Positions 47,230 through 60,262 of a DNA stretch of 64,000 bases are shown one piece after another. This DNA comes from Laguncularia racemosa (lineage: Eukaryota > Streptophyta > Magnoliopsida > Myrtales > Combretaceae), in NCBI GenBank assembly GCA_037954665.1, contig JBBMOL010000138.1:1550001-1614000 (forward strand). Reading direction: 5' to 3'. Under the pieces are notes generated by a model, which was not told the origin of the DNA, searched no databases, and was given only the letters and a program-made list of their open reading frames with translations. Position numbers and translations under genes: made by a program. Position 1 is the first letter of the stretch, and each line of letters starts with the position of its first letter.

Positions 47230-50200
47230 AGTATCATGCATTTGGCAGCTTGGAACATTAGGGGGTTTAATGACCCCATCAAAGTGTTGGATGTTAAGAA
47301 AGTTTGTCAAGACCATAACATAAATTTAATAGGTCTCATTGAAACTAAGTGAATCCTTCTAATGAAGGGACAATCTATAACGTTTTGGGCCCACGGTGGC
47401 AGGTAAAAATAAATTCAACAGCAAAGAAGCGGTTGTGGCTAGTGTGGAATCCTAGTGAATGGGCTGTGAGTGTGGAGATCGAGCATGTACAGTTTATATA
47501 CTGTGCAGTAACAAGTTTGAGATCCAGTCTAACAATCTTTGCCACCTTTGTTTATGGCTCTAATAATGATAGAGAAAGGAAAACCTTGTGGCCTTAGCTC
47601 CGTCTCTAAACCAATTCTTGGTGACTTCAATACCACGAAATCTCCATCTAAAAAAATTGATGGAAGACTGTGACTAACGGATGCTATGGTGGATTTTCAT
47701 AATTGTATTGCACACATTGAGTTAGAAGACTTGAGATATGTGGGAGATTTTTTCACTCGGTCAGATAAGCAAGATCATAATCCCATTTTGAGCAAGTTGG
47801 ATAGGGTTATGGTCAATCATTAGTGGCTAATGTGCTCCCTAGAACACAAGCAAAATTCATGTCACCCATCCTCTTGAACCATTCTCTAGTGATTGCTTGC
47901 ATGGATTACAGCTCAGGGTTTAGGAAAACTCCATTCAAATTCTTCAACTTTTAGATTGAACACAAGAACTTCAAAGACTTAGTGACAAACATGTGGAAGG
48001 AAGAAATTAGGGGATCTAGAATGTTCCAAGTTTTTAGGAAGCTTAAGTTGCTCAAACAGGAGTTCAGATGCTTCAACCAGAATGAATATTCTCATCTGCT
48101 TGGACGGGTGTGAATAGCTAAGAACATACTACTTCAACTGCAAGCCTCGAATTATGTGGTAAGAGACACATCTCATATGGAGGAGGAGAAGAGGCATATA
48201 AGGAATACTATTTACTCAGGGGTGCAGAGGAGAACTTCTACAAACAAAAATCAAGGGCTAAGTGGCTAAAGTTGGGGGATAAGAACTTCTCTTATTTCCA
48301 CAAAGCTATGAAAAACCTACACAATCGAAGCTCCTTATACTGTTTGTCAACGGAGGACGGAAGCGAAGCAATTGGTGAGGAGGCAATCAAAGCATTAATA
48401 GTGTCTCATTTCCAGCAACTATATGAGAGCCCTAAAGTTTGCCAGAGTTCTGATGAAGTCCATGGCCTGGTGACTTGGAGATTAAGTGAGCAACAACAAC
48501 TTGAACTAGATGCCCCTTTTACTATTGAAGAGATCAAATAGGGGTTCTTCTCACAAGCGAATGAGAAAGCCCCAGGTCATGTTGGGTTCTCGACTAAATT
48601 CTTTAAAGAGGCCAGGGATGTTATTGGTGATGACCTAATTGAAGCAACCAAAGAATTCTTGATATCAGGGCACTTACTAAAGGAGATCAATGCCACCATC
48701 ATCTCCTTAGTCCCTAAAGTGGCTAATCCGTCGAAGCTTGGAGATTTCCACCCAATTGCGTGCTGTAATGTCTTACATAATGCCATTTCCAAAATCTTAG
48801 CAGTACGCATTAAGAAAGTGCTTCCCTCATTGATAGGATGTGAACAGGCAGATTTCATTCTGAGGAGAGGAATAATTGATAATATACTCGTTGCCTAGGA
48901 GTTGATGGCGAGCTACCATTTACAAATGGGAGTACCACATTGTACATTAAAAGTGGACTTATATGACATGATTCGGTGGGACTTTCTACTAGAGGTACTC
49001 AAAGCAATGCAATTTCCCCAACACATCCGATCCTTTATTGAACAATGTTTGTCTACTCCGAAGTTCTCCATCAACATTAATGGAGAACTAACTGGATATT
49101 TTGCAAGCCATAGGGGGTTGAGATAGGGGGATCCAATATCACCTTACCTATTTGTAATGGGAATAGAAGTACTCTCTACTTTGCTTAGGAGACTGTTGAA
49201 GAACCCCCAATTCCCTCTTCACTGGAGGTGTAAACCTAAGAAACTAACCCATGTTTGTTTTGCAGATAATCTCCTTATTTTCACAAGAGGCAATATTGCA
49301 TCTATGTCCTTGATCAAGAAAACCTAACAACGTTTTCACTCAATCTTGGGACTGGTAGCAAATAACTACAAGAGCAACATATTCTTTTCCAATGTCCTCA
49401 TGAGAGTGAAAGAGGACATACTTAGCACCACCCAATTTCTAGAATGCAAATTGCCATTGCGCTATCTAGGAATACCATTAATCTCCACAAAGCTTAAAAA
49501 GGAGGATTGCGATGCTCTTTTGGAGAGGATGTTGGCTCGCATCAACTCATGGACCTTTAAATACCTCTCATATGCGGGTAGATTGCAGCTAATTAAATTA
49601 GTTCTCTTCTCCATGCAGGTCTATTGGAATTCTATTTTTTTATTGCCTAAATCTATCATACCAGCTACTAAGGAATTTCCTATAAAGCGGGAGACCGACC
49701 ATATATTCCAAGGCTAAAGTTTGATAGGAAATGTGTGCAAGCCTTTGAAATGTGGTAGCTTAGGTATACCTAACTTACTGCATTGGAACAAGGCCATCCA
49801 ACTTAAACATATTTGGCACTTGTGCAAGGAAGGCCCAAGGACTTTATGGCTAGAATGGGTTCGTTCCACACTCCTAAAAGGAAGAAATTTCTGATCTTCT
49901 AAAACTCCAACCACATGCTCTTGGTCCTGGAAGAAGCCATTGAAGCTTAGAGGCTTAGTCCGTACTAGTTTCCAATGGGAATCTAATAATGGATTAACCA
50001 TATCACTTTGGTCTGACTTTTGGCTCCCATCTGGCCCTCTGGATACAATATTCAGTGCTTGTGAGATAGGAAGTACAAGACTCCTAACCATAACAAAGCT
50101 ATGCTCCTTGATGTAAGACAATGAATGGAGCTTACTGAGCGGCTAATTTTGGACTAACATTCACATCCCATCCTCCATCTGGCCTAACCCCTCTTGTTCT

Positions 50201-50629
50201 GATCAACTCCGCTGGATACATACTAGCACAGGAGAGTAAAGTGGATACACTTTTTTAAGTCCACCTAGTTCCACAATCCCATGGCATAAGTTGATATGGA
50301 ATAAAACATCATTGTCAAGACACGCTTTTATCTTATGGCTAGCTTGGTTAGGTAAATTATCTACTCTTGATAGGCTGACATCATGGGGTATTGCCACATC
50401 TGCAACCTGTTTCCTTTGTTATCAAGCACTAGAAGATCATTCTCATCTATTTTTCAAGTGCAGCTATACATCCCTGATTTGGAACTTGGTTTGTGACCAC
50501 CTCCAGTGTTCATCGTCCTTTAGAAACTGGTTGGGTGCCATTGCTTCATTAGTAGCTACAGCTAGCTCATCATCTCCTATGTTCCTAGCTTGGAGACCGG
50601 GATTAGTAGCGGCAGTTTACTGCATCTAG
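47230..50629 (+). pseudogene. LINE-C ORF2 (endonuclease, RT, zinc region), broken
   Basis: Endonuclease start about 47240 (LAAWNIRGFNDPIKV), then 47349-47597 (FVYGSNNDRE). Linker with SKLDRVMVN (about 47790). RT 48272-48541, 48659-48898 (ISLVPKVANP, IACCNVLHNAISK) and 48902-49126 (TPKFSININGELTGYF). The RT active site is FADN and not FADD (49259-49270, last codon GAT to AAT). The zinc-binding region is at 50291-50629 (SLSRHAFILWLAWLGKLSTL, then CFLC and HLFFKC). Many stops; inactive. Confidence 0.83.
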
Positions 50630-50846
50630 AGAGTGTGCAAAAAGTGTGTCTAAGGGATAGCCTTTCAAATCCGTGTTCCATAGTAAACCAAATTAGAGAA
50701 TACACAACCATATTGAAACTTTGGAAATTATTCGCCATGTATTTGTACTTTGTTTAAGATATTATGTTGTAAACTTACCCGTATCTTTATGGTTGTATAA
50801 CATTTTGGAGTAATAAAATTATTTATCCAAAAAAAAGTTTTCAATC

Positions 50847-52536
50847 TTTTTTTTTTTTTATTTTTTCGATCCTTTTTTTTGGGGGGGGGGGGGGGGCGCT
50901 TATTAAATTTGCATAAAGTTGCAAAGATTGTGTGTTCGCTAATGATTATACAGCAAGGAGGAAATCCAGAGTAAGAATGCTCTCTCCTTTTCAATTAACT
51001 CACACTTTTTTGGGTAGCAGACTCAGATGGAGCCTTAAAACCCTGGGAAGAAGCTGGTGTTACAGCACCTAGATGGTGCTTTCCAAGTAGGAGCAAGACC
51101 TTTTTTTTGGCAGATAAGATCAGGAGATATTCCAGAAAAATAATGATAAAAAGATGTATAGTCCATTGTACAAAGCTCATAAAAAGTAGACTCTAAAAGA
51201 AAGGAACACACACCCTAGTACTCAGTATTGGCTTATGCACTAAGGAGCAAAAATAGTGCATGGACCAAGACTCTTCTAAGCTCACTTTAGTACAAAACAG
51301 ACAACTAGTGGCAAGAAAATTACTTGGATACAAGACCAAACCAATCATTTTTGGACTTTTTGCACAGTTTTGGCCCCTACATATCACAGAGCTGACTCAT
51401 GTTCTTTGGGAATATTCCCAGTGCTAGCAAACCCCACTAGCCAAAATAACCCTCCTATTTTTTGTATGTTCTGTTGTGGTCCTTGCGGATGCATTCTTTC
51501 TATTGCTGGACAATGTTTTGTCGCATGATTATTCTAGGAATCTAAATAGTTTTATTAAAACCATATGAGGGAGATATTCATTATCTCCCTACCGAAAGAA
51601 AAAAAGATATTTATTATCTCTTATGTAGAGCAATTGCCAGTACCTATTTCAGGAGGGTATCTTTCCTTTTTTGGAAAAATAAAAGTCTTATGCTTTGTAT
51701 AAACACATTATTATATTGAGGAATAAGGGAAGCACACTTCTTATCAATTTCTTTCTTTCTTTTTGGGATAAGAGGCTCTTTTCTTGAGCCATCAAAATCC
51801 ATTTAGTTGTAGGTCCTAATAAGAAAGGTTGGAACACCAACAAACATGAGTTTTAAGTAGAGTGAACTTTTATTATGAATCAACCTGTGACTAGATCCTA
51901 TGTGCAAACCTGTAATAGCTTGGCTGTGCAAGAAGAAAATGAAAGTAGCCAATCAGCCCAAGGCAAGTACATCTTATATTGATTGGTTTCCGTGGGACCC
52001 CCCATCCAATTGAAAGCCAAGGTGGATGCTCCTCCAGGTCATAGTTCCCTTAATCAGCAGTGGCAAAACAATGGCCTGTTTTACCTTAAGTTGTCGTTAA
52101 AAGGGGAGTGGTTCATGGATGGGAACTTTAATTGAATACTTTATTGGGAGTAATCAGTGACACCAAATGGTACATTGCATTGCCACCGTATTGCAGGAGG
52201 ATGGGCTTACTGAAGTACCTAGCACAAACATGTCTAACGAAAGTGGAAGAGGGGTTTGGTGCTTTTGCTACATTAGAGTGTGATATCTAATGCTGATTGT
52301 AGGAAACTCATTGATGCTGATACTCTCACGTTCCCATTCAGATGGTGAATTACTCTCTAGTATATGCAGAGCTTAATGAAGGACAAGAGCCTATTAGTTC
52401 CAATGGCAGCCTCCAAAATGCAGATGATATTGAAAATGTGATGGGTCCAACAATAAGAAGGGATCTGAGGATAAGAGCTATCCACAATAGCATGAAGTCA
52501 TAATTTTAAATCTATGGTGAGAATAGCTCTACCGCA
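50847..52536. other. Intron 15 stretch without recognised gene
   Basis: Non-coding. It contains a 16-G homopolymer at 50881-50896. I compared the frames with the expected SOS1 exon 16 and found none. Confidence 0.4.
50881..50896 (+). repeat. 16-G homopolymer
   Basis: Uninterrupted G-run directly after a T-run; the longest G tract in the window. Confidence 0.85.
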
Positions 52537-52895
52537 ACTAAGGAGCTTTAGGGTAATGCCACCGATATGTACTCATACCTAAGGATTCAATCTTAGATCT
52601 GTGAGATCATGATCTAGCTGAAAAAGTTGCAGCTGGGGGTGATACAATTACAAAGTATTTCAACTTCTTGTGACATCTTTGGCAAAACTTAGACCTCTTC
52701 AATGATGATGAATGGCAATCAAATAAGGGACTTTAGGATAATATCATTCAAATGTACTCAAATTGAGGGAATTGATCTCAAAATTATGATATCATGATTA
52801 AGCTAGGAGAGTTGTGGCAAGGGGATGACACAGTTACAAAGTAATTCAACTCATTGAAACATCTTGACAAGATTTAGACCTCTTCAACAATTACT
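52537..52895 (+). repeat. Diverged ~180-bp tandem duplication
   Basis: Both units start near gctttaggg/actttagga and share atgtactca, atcatgat, gttacaaagta and agacctcttcaa in the same order. Unit 1 is about 52540-52715 and unit 2 about 52720-52895. A further pair (acaagtttaa…agataagatgattgt at about 52930 and again at about 53145) follows. Confidence 0.6.
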
Positions 52896-53229
52896 ATCAA
52901 GTAACAAATATAAAGTTTGTACAAAATTTACAAGTTTAAGGTTTTAGATAAGATGATTGTAGTTCTAACCTTAACATAATATGATAGTAAGAGATCCTAG
53001 ATTCAAACCCTTGTATTGCTATTTAAGCTCTACATTGTCATTCAATCCTTATCTAATTTTGTTGTCTACTTGATGAATCTTAGTGAAAGTCCAAACCCAT
53101 AAGTAAGAGGGAGTGTTAAGTAATGAATTTAAAGTCCGCGCTTAATCTACAAGTTTAAACTTTTAAATAAGATGATTGTGCTAACCTTAACAATTACAAG
53201 TGGAAATCAAATGAGGCTTTAGGAAGATG

Positions 53230-53705
53230 ACTAAAGATCATTAGATAAGTTCTCGATTGGTCTCAGCATCAAACTTGATGAAGACAAGGAAGGAGCCACT
53301 GCTTCCCATCAGCAAAGTTTTTGCTGAGGTAAGGAGGGAATAAAGTTTTTGGTGACAACCTGAAATTGGAGCTTTGTGCTTGTAATACAAGATGGAGCAA
53401 GCAATAAGGCTGCTAGGTAGACTGACAGGCCAAGGATTTGGTGTGATCACTACGATAAGCCACAACAAACCAGGTAAAACTTCTGGGAACTTAATGGGAA
53501 AGAAGCCAATTGGAAGTCCAACAAGCATGGGAGAAGCCAAGTCATCTACTTCATTTGAAACTGCATTAATACCCTTTACCAAAGATCAAATAGAGCAGCT
53601 TCTGAACTTGTTGCAATCCAATATGATATCCAGTACCCCTATTGGTTCATTGGCACATAGGCTTTGACTTGTAGTCATTGATTCAGGTGTCTCCAGCCAC
53701 ATAAT
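53230..53705 (+). pseudogene. Copia gag-protease fragment (Copia-7)
   Basis: Plus-strand decayed Copia gag end. KVFAEVRREE precedes a zinc-knuckle relic (CDHYDKPQQT, Cys and His lost), and a protease start with DSGVSSHIM replaces the usual DSGASDHM. Its order and spacing parallel the same region of Copia-5 (57560-58020). Frames are interrupted. Confidence 0.6.
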
Positions 53706-53757
53706 GTCTCTCTCTATCTCTCTCCCTCCCTCTCCCTCCCTCTCCCTCTCCCTCCTT
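53706..53757 (+). repeat. (CT)n/(CCCTCT)n microsatellite
   Basis: Pyrimidine repeat of tctctc and ccctccctct units directly after the Copia gag fragment. Confidence 0.85.
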
Positions 53758-54159
53758 TTAGATCTATGCTAATCACTGCCAAACTAGTGGACACTGTAAG
53801 ATGGTTGGTGTACTTGAAGGTTTTAAATCAGTGGTTCTAACTTCTCAGTTGCAATATGTAGTCCTACTGACAGCTAATAAATAATGTTGCCCAACTTTCT
53901 TGAGGCAATTTAGCTGATGGTGGCCTCAAGACTTTGCCTTGCATTTTCCTTGCTATTGCAGAAGGTTGATTAAATATTGCTTCTCATGTTGAGTCCTTAA
54001 ACATGATTTGCTGACATCACATTTTCTATTTCATTTTACAAGTTCTTCTAGTAGTTGGATGCTCTATAGTTGGTTTAACAGCATTGAAGTGTAGATGAGT
54101 TGTAATTTTATTGTAAATATTATTATTATTTTTCTTTTAGGATAATTAATATTGGTAGG
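53758..54159. other. Intron 15 stretch, nothing recognised
   Basis: AT-rich DNA between the microsatellite and the 3' LTR of Copia-6. Confidence 0.4.
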
Positions 54160-54338
54160 TGTTATTTTTTTATAATAAAATTCTTATTTCTTTATTGATT
54201 TTTACATCTCATGTATAGAGATATTTATACAGAAATTAAATTTCTAATTTAGGAAAGTTACATATCTAATCTAGGAAAGCTTATTAATTACAAAATCTTT
54301 TTAATAAACAAAATAAATAAAAATCTAGCTAGTTAACA
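54160..54338 (-). repeat. Copia-6 3' LTR
   Basis: A 179-bp LTR with TGTTA/TAACA ends, flanked by a polypurine tract (minus strand cttgaggagaag). Confidence 0.75.
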
Positions 54339-54349
54339 CTTCTCCTCAA

Positions 54350-56273
54350 GTTGATGCAAAGATGTTACACATGCCTAACTTTCAAATTAGCGTATAGAAA
54401 ATCCGATTGCTGAGACCTTTTGTGAATAAATTAGCAAGCTGCTTTTCTGATGATACATGAAACAGACTTAAGCTATCATTTGTAATCTTTTTTTTGATGA
54501 AGTGTTGATCAATTTTAATATGTTTTGTTCAATCATGTTGAACTAGATTGTGGACTATACTGATGACAGCCTTGTTATCACAATACAAGAAAAGTCTCCC
54601 CCTTTCAGATAGTCTTATTTCCTCTAGTAATTTTTTAAGCCAAAGGAGTTCCTAGACACCTTGAGCCATAGCTCTATATTCAACTTCTGCACTTGATCTA
54701 GCCACTACACTTTGCTTCTTACTTCTCTAAGTAACTAAGTTCTCTCCTACTAACATATAATAACCGGATGTAGATCTTCTATTATCTAGAGATTCGGCGT
54801 AATCTGCATCTATAAAGGCTTCTATCTCGAGGTGACCATGTTTGGAGAAAAGGAGACCTTTCCCTGGAGTAGACTTCAAATATCTCAAAATGCGAAAGAC
54901 AACTTGCATATGAGAATCTCGAGCTTCATGCATGAATTGACTCACCAAGTTGACTACATAAGCTATGTTTGGTCTAGTGTGAGAAAGATAAATGAGTCTT
55001 CCAACTAACCTTTTGATCTCTCTCCTTATCAATAGATTCTCCTACCTCTGCTTGTATTTTGTGGTTACTATCAATGAGTGATTTAGCTGATTTACAACCT
55101 GTTATGCCCATTTCTTTTAAGAGATCTAGAATATACTTCATTTGAGAAATAAATATTCCTTTTTTTGATCTGGCAACCTCAATTCTCAAGTACTGCAATT
55201 TTCCTAGATCTTTGATCTCAAATTCCTGTGCGAATCGCTTCTTCAATTGGTTCATCTCTCCTCTGTCATCTCCTATCTTTACTATGTCATCAACATAAAC
55301 TATTAAAAGAGTGAGTTTACCCTTTTGATGTTTTATGAAGAGGGTATAATCAGCATTGCTTTGCTGGTAGTCAAAGGAGATCATAGCTTTGCTAAATCTA
55401 TTAAACCAAGCTCTTGGAGATTGTTTGAGTCCGTACAAAGCTTTCTTCAGTTTACACACCTTTCCTTGACTTTGTTCATCATCAATCTAAGAGGGATCTC
55501 CATATACACTTCCTCTTCCAAGTCCCCATGAAGAAATGCATTCTTCACATCAAATTGTTGTAAGTCCCAATCAAGATTAGCTGCATAGGACAATAAGATT
55601 CTGATAGAGTTCATTTTAGCAATAGGGGCAAATGTCTCCTAGTAATCTACTCCATAAGTTTGAGTGAATCCCTTGGTCACCAATCTAGCTTTGAATCTCT
55701 CAATTGAATCATCAACTTTATGCTTTACGGTAATACCCATTTAAAGTCAACCAATTTCTTATCTGGTGGAGGAGTGACAAGTTCCCAAGTCTCACTTTTG
55801 GATATAGCCTTCATTTCTTTAATCATAGCTTCCTTCCACTTAGGATCTGTGAGTGCTTCGTTCCAATTCTGTGAAATAGACACAGAGGGAATAGATAAGA
55901 CAAAGGCTCTATATGATGGAGACAATGAATCATAGGAGACAAAGTTAGATAAAGGATGTTTAGTACAAAACCTGACTCCTTTTCTAAGAGCGATAGGCAA
56001 ATCTAGCTCATTAGGAAAAGTAGATAACTCACTAGTAGAGAAGGACTTTGTAGATTGCATGATGGCTTCTTCTGCCTTGTTTCTTCTTGAATACCTCAAT
56101 AAATCAGGTTTATCCAAACGTCCAATAATCTCCCCTTGAACTCTTTCTCCAATTTCACCCTTTCTTATGTCATCATTAAGAGGTTCCATAACAATGGAGC
56201 TATAGGAGAAATTACCTCTTCTTTTTGCTCTCACCCTGAAGAGGTGATGAGGGATTGCTAAAATAGGGCTCAA
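54350..56273 (-). pseudogene. Copia-6 RT/RNase H remains
   Basis: Linker and RT start 55725-56273 (ELDLPIALRKGVRFCTKHPL, WKEAMIKEMKAISKSETWEL). RT 54974-55459 has YGLKQSPRAWFNRF and intact YVDDIVKIGDD. RT end/RNase H is 54727-55032 (YLSHTRPNIAYVVNLVSQF). The final RNase H part (54350-54720) has no long open frame. Confidence 0.83.
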
Positions 56274-56280
56274 ATTCTTG

Positions 56281-56285
56281 AAAGG
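56281..56285. repeat. Target-site duplication of Copia-5, left copy
   Basis: aaagg before the 5' LTR corresponds to aaaag (61535-61539) after the 3' LTR, 4 of 5 bases. Confidence 0.65.
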
Positions 56286-56549
56286 TGTTGAAGATTCAAA
56301 AGTTAGAGCTATATTTATATTTTAGGAAAGTTAAAATTATGAAAGTTATATCTTTAGGAAAGTTTTTTTTAGGAATAAAAGGAGAGATCGATTGTGATCT
56401 TTTCCTATGATTCTGCTTTCTAATTTCTAGGACAGAATTAAACTAGTGGGTTTTATTTCCTTTATTAGATTTCCTTTGTATATATATATATATGTCAAAT
56501 GTAATAATTTTTGTTCAAGAGAGAATAAGAAAAATTTCAAATCTCTTCA
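56286..56549 (+). repeat. Copia-5 5' LTR
   Basis: 264 bp, starts tgttgaag and ends ctcttca. It keeps 15 bp (aaaattatgaaagtt) absent from the 3' LTR; that segment includes a local aaagtt repeat. Confidence 0.93.
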
Positions 56550-56562
56550 TGGTATCAGAGCC
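56550..56562 (+). other. Primer binding site of Copia-5
   Basis: tggtatcagagcc, complementary to the 3' end of plant initiator tRNA-Met, directly after the LTR. Confidence 0.9.
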
Positions 56563-56898
56563 ATTCTCTTTGACGTGTTTCTGTCGTTGCTTTCTCCACC
56601 TTAGCTAGGGCTCCGACAGCACAGATCCTTTCACACTCACACTCTAGCATCACGACGTGCTCTTTTAGCCAGCTGGTTAGTATTCATCTCCTGGTCAGTA
56701 TTCATCTCCGGCTAGTCTTTCATCTCCTGCCAGTCCTTCATCTCCTGGTCAGTATTCATCTCTTCTCTTTAATACATCACGCTGGTCAGTATTCATCTCT
56801 TTCCCAGCCCTCTTCTTCTTCGGACATCAGTTGCTGGTCAGTTTCTGTCCTCGTGACATCATTTTCTTTGCAATATTTGAAACGTGCCAAAATCTGGA

Positions 56899-58318
56899 AT
56901 GGCTTCATCACAAACATCTGACATCACAGTCTCGGAATCAGGAATCAATTCTGAAATTTCCAGCCTTGGTTACGGTGATTCTTCTCCTATTCTTATCACA
57001 GGACACAAATTAAATGGCCATAATTATTTACAGTGGTCACAATCCGTGTTACTGTTCATTTGTGGTAAGGGAAAGGATGAATATCTCACCGAAGCAGCAG
57101 CTATGCCAGAAATCACAGATCCGAATTTCAGAAAGTGAAAGATCGAAAATAGTATGATCATGTCATGGCTTATCAATTCCATGAACAATAACATAGGTGA
57201 AAACTTCTTACTCTTTGGGACAGTAAAGGAAATATGGGATGCTGCCAAAGAGACTTACTCCAGCTCTGAAAATACTCAGAGTTATTTCAGGTTGAATCTA
57301 TACTTCATGACTTCCGCCAAGGAGAGCAATCTGTTACTCAATATTATAACACCCTCACGCGGTATTGGCAGCAACTCGATTTCTTTGAGACTCACTCATG
57401 GAATTGTCAAGAAGATGCAGCAACCTACAAGAAGATTGTGGAATAAAAAAGGTGGTTCAAATTTTTCCTAGGACTTAACAGGGAATTGGATGATGTTCGA
57501 GGTCGAATTATGGGCGCTAAACCATTGCCCAGTATTAGGGAGGCTTTCTGAGAGGTCAGGTGTGAAGAAAGTAGAAAGAAAGTGATGATGGGATCTAAGG
57601 AACAACCTACCTCAATTTTAGATGCATCTGCCCTTGCCGTCCGATCATCCAACAATGGTGGAGATCGTCAGAAATGGGAAAGGCCTTGGTGTGATTATTG
57701 TAAGAAACCAGGCCATTACAAGGAGACTTGCTGGAAGCTCTATGGGAAACCGGTTGATTGGAAACCAAAGCCACGGTTTGATAGGGACAGCAAAGCACAC
57801 GTGGCTTCCAACTCTGATAGAGCTCCTGTTCATGAGCCTAGTCCATTTAGCAAAGAGCAAATGGACTTGCTAAAAAAACTGTTTGGTAAAGTTGACATTG
57901 GTAACATTACTGGGAGTGGTTTGGTTGCTCAAACGGATTCACATACAGCCTTCAATGTTAACAAAGGAGGAATGAGACCATGGATAGTCGACACTGGTGC
58001 TTCTGATCACATGACAGGAGATGTTGCTCTTCTCCAAAATTATAAGTCAAGTCATGATCACTCTTCTGTCCGTATTGCTGATGGCTCAAATTCAAAATTG
58101 CTGGGACAGGTTCTATCCAACTTACTAAAGAGTTGCATCTCAACTCTATTCTCCATGTTCCAAACTTGGATTGTAATCTTTTATCCATTAGCAAATTGGC
58201 TCGTGATCTTCAATGTGTTACTAAATTTTATCCAAACTTATGTGTTTTTCTCGATCCTCAAACCAAGAGGTTCAAGCAAGTTGTGTCCAATCTCAGAATC
58301 TGTTAGTCTTTCAATTTT
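56899..58318 (+). pseudogene. Copia-5 gag and protease, broken
   Basis: Gag starts MASSQTSDITVSESGINSE (from 56899) and is cut by a TGA at 57136-57138, where related elements have Trp. It resumes with IMSWLINSMNNN and shifts frame near 57290-57470. The zinc knuckle WCDYCKKPGHYKETC and the protease motif WIVDTGASDHM lie in frame 57582-58532. A frameshift near 58105 precedes the pre-integrase region, which continues in the frame of the next ORF. Confidence 0.85.
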
Positions 58319-60262
58319 TTGTCAAATTCTAATGCCAATAAAGATAGTGAAATTATATTGTTACATTATCGTCTCGGTCATCCTAGCTTTGTGTACCTTG
58401 CAAAATTGTTTCCCAAATTATTTACCAATAAAAGTCCAGCATCTTTTCATTGTGAAATTTGTCAGATTGCAAAGCATACTCGAACAGTATATCCTCAAAT
58501 TCCATACAAACCTTCCACTGCTTTTTCTTTGATCCATAGTGATGTGTGGGGACCCTCACGGGTAACAAATATTTCTGGTACTCAATGGTTTGTGACATTT
58601 GTTGATGATCATACACGGTTAACTTGGGTATTCCTTATGAAAGAAAAGTCAGAAGTTGGGCAAATTTTTAAAACCTTCAATCTTATGGTTCGAAATCAAT
58701 TTAATTCTAGAATTCAGATACTCAAGTCAGACAATGCTAGGGAATACTTCACTAGTAGTCTAAATACCTACCTTCAAAACCATGGGATTATCCACATAAG
58801 TTCTTGTGTTGACACCTCTCAACAAAATGGCGTGGCTGAACGCAAGAATAGACATCTTTTAGAGGTTGTCCGGTGTCTTATGTTTTCCTCTAATGTTCCA
58901 AATTATTTCTGGGGGGAAGCCATTCTCACAGCTACCTATTTGATCAATCGTATGCCATCTAGAGTCCTTACTTTTCAATCTCCACGTCAGCTTCTTTTAA
59001 AAACTTTTCCTCATACCCATGCAACATCATCTGATCTCCCACTCAAGGTATTTGGTTGCACGGCATTTGTTCATGTGTATTCTCAACACTGTAGCAAATT
59101 TGATCCTCGAGCTAATAAGTGCATTTTTCTAGGGTACTCTCCAACTCAAAAAGGGTATAAATGTTACTCTTCAACAAACAAAAGATTTTACACCACCATG
59201 GATGTCTCTTTCTTTGAACATGTGTCCTTCTATCCCAAATCTCATGTTCAAGGGGAGAGCATGAATGAACATCAAGATTGGGAGTCCCTTCTTGAGTATG
59301 TACCCGTTGTCCACTCAGAGTCATCGAATCCCTCTCAACCTGTGCTTGTGCCCATTGACTTTACACAAGATTCGTCCACACCCGTGCATGTTCAGTCATT
59401 AGTCCAACCAAACACTGTTTCTTCTTCTGTGGCTCCACAACTTGCTAATAAGGATTGTAAAGTTTACATCAGGAGGAACAAAAGACAGGAGATAGAGCGT
59501 GAATCACAACCAGTATGTGGCCAAGATATTAACTCAATTTCAAGTCCACTTGAAGAAAACATAGGTGCGGATAGGGCTGGAGATGTGCGAATTCCTAGCA
59601 TTGATGACACTAGCTTGCCGTTTGCATTGAGGAAGGGTGTTAGGCAGTGTACAAGTCATCCAATTGGCAACTATGTTACTTACGAAGGGCTATCATCATC
59701 TTACAGATCATTTGCTACTTCTCTTGATGATATTCAGCTTCCCAGCTCGATACAAGAGGCATTGCAAAATTCTGAGTGGAAGAAGGCAGTACAAGATGAG
59801 ATTGATGCATTAGAGAAGAATGGAACATGGACTATCACGGATCTGCCGATTGGGAAAAGGCCTGTGGGGTGTAAGTGGCTTTTCTCTATAAAGTATAATG
59901 CAGATGGATCAATTGAGAGATTTAAGGCCCAATTGGTAGCCAGGGGATTTACACAATCCTATGGGATAGACTATCTAGAAACTTTTGCTCCTATTGCAAA
60001 GCTTAACACTATCAGAATTATTCTATCATTGGCCGTCAACCAAGATTGGTGCTTGCAACAACTAGACATAAAAAATGCCTTTCTCAATGGGGACCTTGAA
60101 GAGGAAGTTTACATGGAAATCCCACCTGGCTTCAAAGGAAATATGGTAGAGAATCAGGTTTGCAAACTCAAGAAGTCCTTGTACGGCCTTAAACAATCTC
60201 CTCGAGCTTGGTTTGATAGATTCACAAAGGCTGTTTTGAAACTTGGATGCATACAGGGTTAA
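58319..60262 (+). pseudogene. Copia-5 integrase and N-terminal RT (647-codon ORF)
   Basis: The longest open frame in the window. The HHCC finger (YRLGHPS…CEICQIAKH) spans residues 17-58. The integrase core keeps all three expected acids: HSDVWGPS, KSDNAREYF and QQNGVAERKN. Then come VFGCTAFVHVYSQHCSKFDP, a linker, and the RT start (LPFALRKGVRQCTSHP, WKKAVQDEIDALEKNGTWTI, IKNAFLNGDLEEEVYMEIPP, YGLKQSPRAWFDRF). It stops at TAA (60260-60262), where relatives read through into the rest of RT. Confidence 0.9.

Larger units (their letters stand above)
46195..50838 (+). mobile_element. LINE-C, near-complete L1-type retrotransposon
   Basis: A plus-strand LINE of about 4.6 kb with ORF1 remains, an ORF2 endonuclease, RT and zinc region, and an 8-A tail at 50829-50836 after attttggagtaataaaatta. 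It is the most complete LINE in the window. It retains the endonuclease-RT linker that LINE-A lacks. Confidence 0.85.

Noticed and set aside
53241..53582. 113-codon minus-strand ORF at the Copia gag fragment
   Set aside because: Shadow of the plus-strand zinc-knuckle region, which matches Copia gag in order and spacing.
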